This document shows positions 7,295 to 14,377 of a stretch of 19,020 nucleotides of DNA, piece by piece. The position numbers and the translations under genes were made by a program. Below the pieces are notes generated by a model, which worked only from the letters and a program-made list of their open reading frames with translations, searched no databases and had not been told where the DNA came from. Every line of letters begins with the position of its first letter. The stretch's first letter is position 1. The DNA comes from Nitriliruptorales bacterium (lineage in GTDB: Bacteria > Actinomycetota > Nitriliruptoria > Euzebyales > Egibacteraceae). The DNA lies in the NCBI GenBank assembly GCA_007119305.1, contig SKPY01000216.1, positions 1-19,020 on the forward strand. Direction: 5' to 3'.

Positions 7295-7600
7295 GTGGCG
7301 GCGAATGCCGCCGCGAGCGTGACCGGCACCCGTGCGGACGTGAACGACGACGTGCGCTCGGTCATCGCGAACTGCCGGCCGGTGGGCGTGCCCGACGCCC
7401 TCTGGGCCCGTGTGGCCGCCGACGTGCGGCAGTGGGTGCTCGACGCCGGGCCTGAGCACCATCAGCGGGCGATGCAGCTGCTGCTGGCTGGCTCGCACCC
7501 CGCAGCCTGGTGTGCCGACAACGACGTCCCCGTGACCGCAGCTGCGGCGCTGCGCGACACCACCATCGACCTGCGCCAGACCCTCGGGCGCGGCCAGCCC
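7295..7600 (+). pseudogene. N-terminal fragment of an integrase-like protein
   Basis: From a GTG at 7295 the frame reads DVRSVIANCRPVGVPDALWARVAADVRQWV..., then LLLAGSHPAAWCADNDVPVTAAAALRDTTID. The pattern (a V...YRP-like opening, a W...V..W helix, an AVWC-like helix, then TPD/TTID) resembles the N-terminal helical domain of proteins annotated as site-specific integrases in actinobacteria. Beyond ~7600 the frame becomes arbitrary and the sequence passes into an E1-beta-like gene, so only the N-terminal third or so survives. It sits 8 bp after the decayed recombinase, consistent with a two-gene integration module now in ruins. The family assignment is tentative. Confidence 0.35.
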
Positions 7601-7652
7601 TGGCGCGAGGGCCTCGCGCTCGAAGACCGCGCCGGCCGCCTCGACCGTCTCG

Positions 7653-8474
7653 GCCTGCGGTCTGCGACCGGTCGTCGAGTTGCTCATGGTCGATTTCGTG
7701 GCGGTCGGCTTCGATGCGCTGCTCAACCACGCCGCCAAGTTCACCGCGTTCTCGGGTGGCGACTGGCAGGCCGCTCGTGGTGCGGGCTCCCTACGGGGGC
7801 TGGTACGGCGACGGTGGACAGCACGCGCAGGCGCTCTGGGGCATGCTCGGAGGAGTTCTCGGCCTCCGGGTGGTGGCCCCCTCCAACCGGCCGACGCCGC
7901 CGGGTTGCTGCTGGCTGCGATCGAGGACGACGGCCCGGTCATCTTCATGGAGCCCAAGCTGCTCACCAGCGCCCTCCTCGACAGCCTCGCGGGCACCAGA
8001 CGATCCGCGCTCGACCTCCCGATCCCGCAGGCCGGCCGTCAGGGGCTCGTACCGGACCCGCCGACTGCCGTTCGGATGGGTGTCGCACGCCATTGCCGAA
8101 ACGGTGCCGACCTGACGTTGGTCAGCGTCGGCATCGGAGTGCACCGATGCATGGCGGCCGCCGAGATACTCGGCAGGGAGGGTGTGCAGGCCGGCGTTCT
8201 CGACCTGCGTAGCATCAGCCCCTTCGATAGGGCTGCCGTGCTCGCCGCCGGCGACCAGACCGGGCATCTCGTCGTCGTCGACGAGGACTACCTGCGGGGT
8301 GGGCTCTCTGGGGAGATCGCGGCGCTGCTGCTCGAGCACGGTGTCGATGTCCGGTTCGCACGGGTCGCGACGGAAAGCACCATCCCCTATGCACGCCACC
8401 TCGAGGCGCAAGTGCTGCCGGATGTCGCTCGTATCGAGGCTGCCGCCCGGCGATTGCTGGGCCTGGCGGCATGA
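7653..8474 (+). pseudogene. 2-oxoacid dehydrogenase E1 beta subunit, truncated and frameshifted
   Basis: Reads as the beta subunit of a pyruvate/acetoin/branched-chain-type E1 (thiamine-dependent) dehydrogenase. GLRPVVE starts at 7659, followed by MVDFVAVGFDALLNHAAKF, PLVVRAPYGGWYGDGGQHAQ, LGLRVVAPSN, DAAGLLLAAIEDDGPVIFMEPKLL, LTLVSVGIGV and VLDLRSISPFDRAAV. The protein end (VLPDVARIEAAARRLLG) is normal. The segment before GLRPVVE, which should carry the start and the ISEQAIVGAA-type region, is absent. An extra base near 7770 shifts the frame and a missing base at 7888 restores it. The middle ~118 bp is therefore read only in frame 7771-7887. Without its alpha partner and N-terminus it is unlikely to work. 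Confidence 0.75.
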
Positions 8475-8539
8475 GGGACCGGATGGAGGTTCACGACTAC
8501 GATGAGCCGAGTCTCCGCGCGTGTACAGGTCCCCGTTGA
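8471..8539 (+). pseudogene. 22-codon stub of a gene formerly downstream of E1 beta
   Basis: An ATGA overlap with the E1-beta stop starts a frame of 22 codons (MRDRMEVHDYDEPSL...) that ends at 8537-8539. Stop/start overlap is the usual spacing inside 2-oxoacid dehydrogenase operons, where E2 or a reductase follows. The stub may be the start of such a gene, cut off by the rearrangement that placed the GH31 gene here. It is too short to identify. Confidence 0.25.
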
Positions 8540-8563
8540 TGCCTTCTGCGCCGCGCAGTCGGT

Positions 8564-10828
8564 TCAGACGTCGAAGGGAGTCGTGTCCCTGCGCAGGAAG
8601 TGGGGCAGACGGTCGAGCGGCGCATCCACAAGGACGGTCGCGGGCCCGTCGTACGTCCTCCCCGTCACCGCGTCCGTCCACGAACCGGCGGGGAGGTAGA
8701 CCTCGCGAGTCGTGGCACCCCGTGTGATGACGGGCGCGACGAGCAGGTCGGGGCCGAGCAGGAACTGCTGCTCTTCCCGCCGCGCGCGAGCGTCGTGAGG
8801 GTGGTGCCACCACAGCGGCCGGCAGATCGGTGCGCCGGTCCGGGAAGCTTCCTCCCAGAGCGCGAGGATCAGAGGCGTGGCGCGTCGGTGGAGCTTGATC
8901 GTGGCTCGGTACCGCTCAACCGTCTCGTCGTCGAAGGACCAGGGGACGTGGGCGCCGTGGATCGGCGAGCCGTGCACGCGGTGGCACGGGAGCAGCGCGG
9001 CGAGCTGTGACCAGCGGGTGAAGAGCTCGGCGTCGGGCCCGCCGAAGTTGTCGATGTAGCCGCCGACGTCGGTGGCGTACCCGTAGGCGCCACCGAGGCC
9101 GCGGTTGAGCAGATCCGGGATCACCGAGCCGATCCCGGACGCACGGCTCCAGTCGGTCGTGACGTCCCCGCCCCAGCTCGTGTGCTCGTAGGCGGCCGAC
9201 CCGGGCCGACCGGTGTACCCGGAGCGGACGAAGAACCACGGCTCGCGGTCGGGGTGTTCGGCGACGTACTCGTCGAGCGCCTCCTTGGTCGTGCGGTGGA
9301 ACAGCACGGGCAGACGGTTGTGCATGTGCCGACCGGTGGATCCGTCGTGGAACCGCATCATCTCCATCGTCTGCTCGCCGAAGTCCTGCATGAAGCCCTC
9401 GGCCCCCGCGTCGAGGCCCGCCCGGATGCGCTGGCGCCACCAGCTCCGCGTCTCGGGGTTCGAGAAGTCCAGCAGGGCGGCGGGGCCGCCGAGGCCGAGG
9501 GGACTCCCGAACAGGTAGGGCAGGCCCAACGGTGACCGGGCGACGAGACCTCGATCGATGGCGTCGTGCAGACGGCCCGCTTCCTCGTAGCGGCGAGATC
9601 CGCCGACGAAGGCTTTGTAGTAGGTGACGGGACGGATGCCACGCGCTCGCATACGGTCGACGATGCCGAGCAGTGACGCTCGTTCGGCGAGCATGGGCCA
9701 CCCTTCGATCGAGAAGGCGGTGATGGGCAGGTCGAGCCGCTCGATCGCCTCGAGATCGGCCTCGACCTTCGCCGCGTAGCGTTCCGGGGACTCGCCCATC
9801 ACCTCGACGGTCCGCGAGATCATGGGGCCGAGTGCCCACTCGGGTGGTACGGGGTTCCGGCCGGTGATGGCGGTCAGGTGTCGTACGGCGGTGGGGCCGT
9901 CGCCGGGAGCGATGACGAACTCGAGGTCGGAGTCAGCTACCGAGGCGTGCCAGGCATCTCCCCGATCGCACGCCATCCGGAACCTGGTGCGCGCGTCGCT
10001 GGCCAGCCAGAACCCGTACCCGCGCGACGAGATGAACAGCGGCTGAACGTAGTAGGCGCTCTGTGCGCCGCTGGGCCACTGCCAGCGGTCATCGACGCCG
10101 GGAAGCAGCCGGATCAGCCACTCCGCCGCGTCCGGTCGCTGCATGAACTCCTCGCACCAGTTTGCAAACCGCTGGCCGCGCTGGTCGGTGCGATCTCGAC
10201 GTCCACCGAACCCGTGGAACGCTTCGTCGGACGAGCACGCGAAGGCGGTCGCCACACCGGCGACCCGCTCGTCGGGCGTGATGCGGACCGAGACGTTGAT
10301 CGTGCCCGGGACCTCATCCGGGCCCACGGTGACGATCGCGCGGCGCCCTGCCGGATCGGTCGTGGCGACCTCCAGCTCTACCCATTCATCGTGTTGCTCG
10401 ACGGCCAGCACGTGGGTCAGAGCATGTTCCACGCCGGTTCGAATCCCCGCGATGGCGTTGCCGACCCAGGGACCGATGCGGTGCTGCGCGATCCGGTCGA
10501 CACCGATCAGGAAGGTAAACGGCGCGTACAACGGTGGATGGTCTGGAGCAGGCACACCGAGCAGCGGTGGGTCAGGCAACGGCAACCGCCACCGACCCTT
10601 CCACGCCGCGTCCGACACGTTCGCGAGCACGATGTCGCCGGCGTCGTCGTGGATCTCGAGGCGCAGCGGGTGATGTGCGATCTCCACCGAGAAGCCGCCG
10701 ACCCGGAGGCGCGTCTGACCCCCGCGCTCCGGCACCGGAGTCGGAGTGGGCCGACGAGCGGCGAAGCGGGCAGCACCGCCGGCCGCCACGGCGGCCGCCA
10801 GTGAGTACACCCAGCGACTACGCGACAC
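8564..10828 (-). CDS. Exported or membrane-anchored GH31 family glycosidase
   Basis: A 754-residue glycoside hydrolase family 31 protein (retaining alpha-glycosidase). The N-terminal beta-sandwich carries EAFHGFGGRRD and is followed by the (beta/alpha)8 barrel. The catalytic nucleophile is Asp482 in FMQDFGE; the acid/base is Asp555 in SWGGDVTTDWS. DVGGYIDNFG, an RVHGSPIHG segment and a C-terminal sandwich with FLLGPDLLVAPV and YLPAGSW complete the fold. The DFGE and GGDxxxDW variants resemble the YihQ/sulfoquinovosidase-like branch, but its QxRWY sulfonate motif is not evident, so the sugar is open. Residues 1-25 (SRSRWVYSLAAAVAAGGAARF) look like a signal peptide or anchor. It starts at GTG 10826-10828, with AGGGG about 9 nt upstream. 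It is monocistronic and convergent with the E1-beta relic. Confidence 0.9.
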   Translation of the reverse strand: MSRSRWVYSLAAAVAAGGAARFAARRPTPTPVPERGGQTRLRVGGFSVEIAHHPLRLEIHDDAGDIVLANVSDAAWKGRWRLPLPDPPLLGVPAPDHPPLYAPFTFLIGVDRIAQHRIGPWVGNAIAGIRTGVEHALTHVLAVEQHDEWVELEVATTDPAGRRAIVTVGPDEVPGTINVSVRITPDERVAGVATAFACSSDEAFHGFGGRRDRTDQRGQRFANWCEEFMQRPDAAEWLIRLLPGVDDRWQWPSGAQSAYYVQPLFISSRGYGFWLASDARTRFRMACDRGDAWHASVADSDLEFVIAPGDGPTAVRHLTAITGRNPVPPEWALGPMISRTVEVMGESPERYAAKVEADLEAIERLDLPITAFSIEGWPMLAERASLLGIVDRMRARGIRPVTYYKAFVGGSRRYEEAGRLHDAIDRGLVARSPLGLPYLFGSPLGLGGPAALLDFSNPETRSWWRQRIRAGLDAGAEGFMQDFGEQTMEMMRFHDGSTGRHMHNRLPVLFHRTTKEALDEYVAEHPDREPWFFVRSGYTGRPGSAAYEHTSWGGDVTTDWSRASGIGSVIPDLLNRGLGGAYGYATDVGGYIDNFGGPDAELFTRWSQLAALLPCHRVHGSPIHGAHVPWSFDDETVERYRATIKLHRRATPLILALWEEASRTGAPICRPLWWHHPHDARARREEQQFLLGPDLLVAPVITRGATTREVYLPAGSWTDAVTGRTYDGPATVLVDAPLDRLPHFLRRDTTPFDV

Positions 10829-11026
10829 CTCGGAACCCCTGATTCGCGGGCGGCTCGGTCTCCAGCGGACCTCGCCCCTCGTCTATGTTGCAGCCATGGT
10901 GCTGGTCGCCGCCACTCCGCGAGCCGGTCGCCGCGGTGTGATCGCACCGGCTTCGTGAGGGCCGCAGAGGTTTCGTTGCGGGCTCGCGATGTGATATCAT
11001 TAGATATCTTGCTGGAGGTGGTGGCC
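10829..11026. other. Divergent intergenic region between GH31 and vapBC
   Basis: About 200 bp between outward-facing genes. The right third holds the vapBC promoter and operator. In the left two thirds I see no clear -35/-10 pair for the GH31 gene; a TAGACG near 10884-10889 on the minus strand is the only -10-like element and has no matching -35. Confidence 0.5.
10976..11008 (+). promoter_or_regulatory. vapBC promoter with GATATC operator
   Basis: GATATC-ATTA-GATATC occupies 10993-11008: two copies of a self-complementary hexamer centred 10 bp apart, a conspicuous AT-rich island. A possible -35 TTGCGG (10976-10981) and -10 TTAGAT (11000-11005, 18-nt spacer) place the operator over the -10 box. 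This is the layout expected if the VapB ribbon-helix-helix protein, or the VapBC complex, represses its own operon. Confidence 0.6.
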
Positions 11027-11248
11027 GTGGTCGATCTGCTCATCCGAGACGTGCCCGACGACGTCGTTGCCGCGATTGACGCCCGGGCCAAGCGCCTGGG
11101 GCTGTCCCGAACCGAGTTCCTGCGCCGCCAGCTCACGCAGGTGGCCACCCGTTCGGGCGAGCGGGTGAGCGCCGACGACCTCCATGCCTTCGCCAAGTCC
11201 TTCACCGACCTCGCGGACCCCGACGTCATGGCACGGGCGTGGCAGTAG
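11027..11248 (+). CDS. vapB: VapB-type ribbon-helix-helix antitoxin
   Basis: A 73-residue protein whose N-terminal half (VDLLIRDVPDDVVAAIDARAKRLGLSRTEFLRRQL) is a ribbon-helix-helix DNA-binding domain. The C-terminal tail (ADDLHAFAKSFTDLADPDVM) would wrap and block the toxin. I chose the GTG at 11027 because GGAGG lies 8 nt upstream; the longer in-frame start at 10955 would run through the promoter/operator. The gene overlaps the toxin gene by 10 nt. Family knowledge: VapB neutralises VapC and autoregulates the operon; both roles fit the adjacent palindromic operator. Confidence 0.88.
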   Translation: MVDLLIRDVPDDVVAAIDARAKRLGLSRTEFLRRQLTQVATRSGERVSADDLHAFAKSFTDLADPDVMARAWQ

Positions 11249-11652
11249 CCGGCTGGTTGATCGACAAGTCCGCGCTCGTGCGGCTCGGCGCGAGCGCGCA
11301 CGCCGAGGAGTGGGCAACCCGCATCGAGCGTGGCCTGGTGCGCATCGCGACGGTGACCCGGCTCGAGGTCGGGTTCTCAGCGCGCTCCGCGGCCGACCTG
11401 CGCACTGGGCTCACCCATCCGCCGCTGTCGGCCATGCCCGTGGAACACGCGACGCCGGCGATCGAGGACCGCGCCGTGGCGGTGCAGCTGCTGCTGGCCG
11501 ACCAGGGACATCATCGGGCGGTGTCGGTTCCCGACCTCCTCGTGGCCGCGACCGCCGAGCTCGCAGGCTTGACCGTGCTGCATGTGGACAAGGACTTCGA
11601 TCTGATCGGTGCGGTAACCGGGCAACCTATCGAGCGCCTCCCCGACGGCTGA
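11239..11652 (+). CDS. vapC: VapC-type PIN-domain RNase toxin
   Basis: A 137-residue PIN domain. The acidic metal-binding residues are all present: Asp9 (WLIDKSAL), Glu43 (TRLEVGFS), Asp99 (SVPDLLVAATAE) and Asp117 (LHVDKDFDLI). Such toxins are Mg/Mn-dependent RNases that cut tRNA or rRNA when the antitoxin is degraded. Translation starts at GTG 11239, inside the vapB end, so toxin synthesis is coupled to antitoxin synthesis. Length and motif spacing are normal, and the module looks functional. Confidence 0.9.
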   Translation: MAVAGWLIDKSALVRLGASAHAEEWATRIERGLVRIATVTRLEVGFSARSAADLRTGLTHPPLSAMPVEHATPAIEDRAVAVQLLLADQGHHRAVSVPDLLVAATAELAGLTVLHVDKDFDLIGAVTGQPIERLPDG

Positions 11653-11684
11653 CTGGTCGCCCTGGCACGCCGGTAACCGACCAG
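11653..11684 (+). terminator. Possible vapBC terminator
   Basis: CTGGTCG (11653-11659) pairs with CGACCAG (11678-11684) around an 18-nt loop, directly after the vapC stop codon. The stem is only 7 bp and no U tract follows, so this is a weak call. Confidence 0.35.
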
Positions 11685-12154
11685 CCATCAGGCGTTACGT
11701 CACAGATGGGGACGGCGTTGCTCCCGGGCCGGACGACCAGTGGAGCGAGTTCGGTCTAATCACCTTCACGGACTCCTCACGAGCAGACGAGCCCGACGAC
11801 ATCATGGTCGAGGTGGCCGTCGAGCAGTCCTCCACGCCCTCGTGGACCGTCTGGCAGGGTGCGGTGATGGTGCCGCTGACCCTCACCAGCGACCTGTCTG
11901 GGCGTGATGCTGCCGCAGCTTCGACGATGGCCGACTCCCACCAGGCAGGACCGCTGGACCAGAGGGAGCGCGTTGCCAGCTGACCACGGTTCAGAACGCG
12001 AGCCGGGCAGCGGCCCTCGGGCTGGGCGCCGCTGCTGCTGCTGATGCTCGTGCTGCTGACCGCGGTGGAGCTATTCGACACGCGCCACGAGCACGCGATC
12101 GTCGCGACTCGTAGGCGGCTTGCCTGCACCCGGAGACGGCGTCGTCATGGCCCG
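11685..12154 (+). other. Stretch with possible small or relic reading frames
   Basis: No gene is certain. One plus-strand frame, open from inside vapC to a stop at 11981-11983, has plausible composition (WSEFGLITFTD, DDIMVEVAVEQS, WQGAVMVPLTLTSDLSGRD). Its only ATG is at 11804 (59 codons), without a good ribosome site. A second frame, ending at the TAG spanning 12179-12181, holds a single hydrophobic stretch (WAPLLLLMLVLLTAVELF) followed by an Arg-rich tail. This could be the end of a lost membrane protein. I recognise neither. Confidence 0.3.
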
Positions 12155-12184
12155 TTCGACGCGGTCTTGGTTGCCCGCTAGGTT
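12155..12184 (+). promoter_or_regulatory. Candidate promoter of the ABC exporter operon
   Basis: TTCGAC (12155-12160) and TAGGTT (12179-12184) are separated by 18 nt, giving a predicted start near 12191 and a 5' leader of about 33 nt before the ATP-binding gene. The match is moderate and unproven. Confidence 0.35.
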
Positions 12185-12223
12185 GGGCGGCTGCCGGCGG
12201 CGCTGATCGGGGGTGGAACGCGG

Positions 12224-13201
12224 ATGGCCACGGTCGAGTGGGCTGGCGCCAGCGCGCCGGTGGGGGCTGCGGTGGTCGCGTGCAGCGGGCTGCGCAAGGC
12301 GTTCGGGGAGCGCGTGGCGGTGGATGGGGTGTCGTTCGCCATCGCCGAGGGTGAGTGCTATGGGCTGCTGGGCCCGAACGGGGCGGGCAAGACCACCACG
12401 ATCTCGCTGCTGTGCGGGCTGCTGGCGCCGGACGCGGGTGAGGTGCTCGTGGCGGGCGCAGCCTTGACCCCCCGCACGATCGCACCGAAGGCCGCGATCG
12501 GCTACGTGCCGCAGGAGGTCGCGCTGTACCCCGAGCTCACCGCGCGCGAGAACCTCGTGTTCTTCGGCCGGATCTACGGCCTGCGAGGCGCGCGGCTGCG
12601 GGCCCGCGCCGCCTGGGGCCTGGAGCTGGCGGGCCTCACCGACCGGGCGGACGACAAGGTCGACAGCTTCTCCGGCGGCATGAAGCGCAGGCTGAACATC
12701 GCGGCCGGCCTGCTGCACGAACCGAGGCTGCTCGTGCTGGATGAGCCCACGGTGGGGGTCGATCCGCAGAGCCGCAACGCGATCCTCGAGACGGTGGCGC
12801 AGCTGTCGGCCGAGGGCTTGAGCGTGCTGTACACGTCGCACTACATGGAGGAGGTCGAGCGGCTGTGCGACCGCGTCGGGATCATCGACGAGGGTCGGCT
12901 GGTCGCCGAGGGCGCCCGCCATGATCTGGTCGCCGCGATCGGGCAGGCCGACCGTGTCGAAGTCGCCGTCGACGGGCAGGCCGATCCCCTCGTGCGCGCC
13001 TACCGCGACCTCGACAACGTGCTCGACGCCACCGCGGTCCCCGGCGGAATCGCGCTCAACGCCGTCGGCGGCGCCCGGCTCCTGCCCGCCCTGGTGGCGA
13101 CCGCCGGGAGCCTGGGCGCCACGCTGACGAGCGTGGAGGTCACCGAGCCCAACCTCGAGGCCGTGTTCCTGCACCTCACCGGCAAGGCGCTCAGGGACTG
13201 A
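12224..13201 (+). CDS. ABC transporter ATP-binding protein (ABC-2/DrrA type)
   Basis: A 325-residue ATPase with all nucleotide-binding motifs: Walker A GPNGAGKTT (50-58), Q-loop VPQEVALYPELT, signature SFSGGMKRRL, Walker B LLVLDEPTVGVD and switch TSHYMEE. The ~90-residue C-terminal extension ending in EVTEPNLEAVFLHLTG is characteristic of the DrrA/NatA exporter ATPases. It powers the two permeases that follow (6-nt gap, then ATGA overlap), forming one operon. Members export drugs, lipids or other hydrophobic compounds, or mediate Na+ efflux; the substrate is not readable here. The ATG at 12224 follows a G-rich leader; an in-frame alternative was not needed. Confidence 0.93.
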   Translation: MATVEWAGASAPVGAAVVACSGLRKAFGERVAVDGVSFAIAEGECYGLLGPNGAGKTTTISLLCGLLAPDAGEVLVAGAALTPRTIAPKAAIGYVPQEVALYPELTARENLVFFGRIYGLRGARLRARAAWGLELAGLTDRADDKVDSFSGGMKRRLNIAAGLLHEPRLLVLDEPTVGVDPQSRNAILETVAQLSAEGLSVLYTSHYMEEVERLCDRVGIIDEGRLVAEGARHDLVAAIGQADRVEVAVDGQADPLVRAYRDLDNVLDATAVPGGIALNAVGGARLLPALVATAGSLGATLTSVEVTEPNLEAVFLHLTGKALRD

Positions 13202-13207
13202 CGCGGC

Positions 13208-14377
13208 GTGCTCGCTGGAGCGCTGACGATCGCGGCGCGGGACCTGAGGGCACGGCTGCGCGACCGCTCGGCCCTGGTGGTCGCGTTCGTGGCGCCGCTG
13301 GGGCTGGCGACGATCCTGTCGTTCGCGCTGTCCGGCCCGGCGGAGTTCAGCACGGTGCTCGGCCTGGTCGACGACGACGGCGGTCCGGCCGCGCGCGCGT
13401 TCGCTGACGAGGTGCTGGGTGCGCCGGCGCTGGAGGGCACCATCGAGCTGCGCCGCCTCGATGACGAGGCTGCGCTGCGCGCGGCGATCGACGCTGAGGA
13501 GGTGCGGGCGGGGTTCGTGGTGCCCGCGCAGTTCAGCGCCAGGGTGGGGCGCGGCGAAGCTGCGGCGCTGACCGTGCTGCGCAGTCCGGCCGCCGAGCTG
13601 TCGGGCGACCTCGCCGAGGCGCTCGCGCAGGCGTTCGTCGGTCGGGCGGTGGTGCTGCGGCGGACGCTCAGCGTGCTGGAGGCGGCCGGGGCGGCGGCGG
13701 ACTTCGATGACGTCGCGGGGCAGGTGCTGGCGCGCCAGCCGGCGCTCAGGCTGGGGACGGTCGACGTCGACACGGCCACACTCGCGGCCGCCAGCTACTT
13801 CGGGCCGTCCATGGCCGTGTTCTTCGTGTTCTTCGTCGTCTCGCTGGGTCCGAGCAGCATCCTGCGCGAGCGCCGGCAGGCCACGCTCGCGCGCCTGCAC
13901 GCCGCCCCCATCCCGACCGGGGCCATACTGGCCGGCAAGGCGCTGGGCGTGTTCGTCCTGGCGCTGGCCAGCATGGGGGTCATGTGGGCGGTCACGTCGC
14001 TGGCGCTGGGCGCGACCTGGGGCGACCCGGTCGGCGTCGTGGTGGTGAGCGTGGCGGTGGTGCTCGCCGCGGCTGGGATCACGGCGCTGATCGCCACGCT
14101 CGCCCGGACCGACGACCAGGTCGACGGCTGGACGTCGATCGTGGTGTTCACCTTCGCGCTGCTCGGCGGCAACTTCGCCCCCGCCGGCGGGCTGCCCGGT
14201 CCGCTGCAGACCCTGGCGCTGGCGACCCCCAACGGCTGGGCGCTGCGCGGCTACACCGACCTCGCCGCCGGCGCGGGAGCGGGAGAGGTGCTGGTTCCCG
14301 TGCTCGCGGTCCTCGCGTTCGCCGCGGTGACGATCACGCTGGCCGGGCTGCGCGCACAGCGGCTGGTGGCGCCATGA
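13208..14377 (+). CDS. ABC-2 type permease, first subunit
   Basis: A 389-residue membrane protein starting at GTG. One TM helix near residues 22-42 is followed by a large external domain (~45-195) and five more TM segments from ~197 to the end. These include MAVFFVFFVVSLG, a helix starting LGVFVLALASMGV, and VVVSVAVVLAAAGI. This is the ABC-2 (NatB/DrrB-like, YhgE-type soluble insertion) topology. It begins 6 nt after the ATPase stop and ends in an ATGA overlap with the second permease. The two permeases probably form a heterodimeric channel on the ATPase dimer. Internal frames on the other strand are codon-bias shadows. Confidence 0.9.
   Translation: MLAGALTIAARDLRARLRDRSALVVAFVAPLGLATILSFALSGPAEFSTVLGLVDDDGGPAARAFADEVLGAPALEGTIELRRLDDEAALRAAIDAEEVRAGFVVPAQFSARVGRGEAAALTVLRSPAAELSGDLAEALAQAFVGRAVVLRRTLSVLEAAGAAADFDDVAGQVLARQPALRLGTVDVDTATLAAASYFGPSMAVFFVFFVVSLGPSSILRERRQATLARLHAAPIPTGAILAGKALGVFVLALASMGVMWAVTSLALGATWGDPVGVVVVSVAVVLAAAGITALIATLARTDDQVDGWTSIVVFTFALLGGNFAPAGGLPGPLQTLALATPNGWALRGYTDLAAGAGAGEVLVPVLAVLAFAAVTITLAGLRAQRLVAP

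Noticed and set aside
8564..10828. Calling the GH31 enzyme a sulfoquinovosidase (YihQ)
   Set aside because: The active-site loops are similar, but the QxRWY sulfonate-recognition motif is not visible and no sulfoglycolysis gene is nearby.
12071..13900. A 609-codon open frame on the minus strand
   Set aside because: It is the antisense shadow of the ABC ATPase and first permease. The His/Gln/Arg-rich product has no motif, and the plus strand holds complete ABC domains.
13984..14373. N-terminal extension of the second permease
   Set aside because: The frame is open but encodes Arg/Gly-rich shadow of the first permease. The ATGA overlap at 14374 and family length fix the start.
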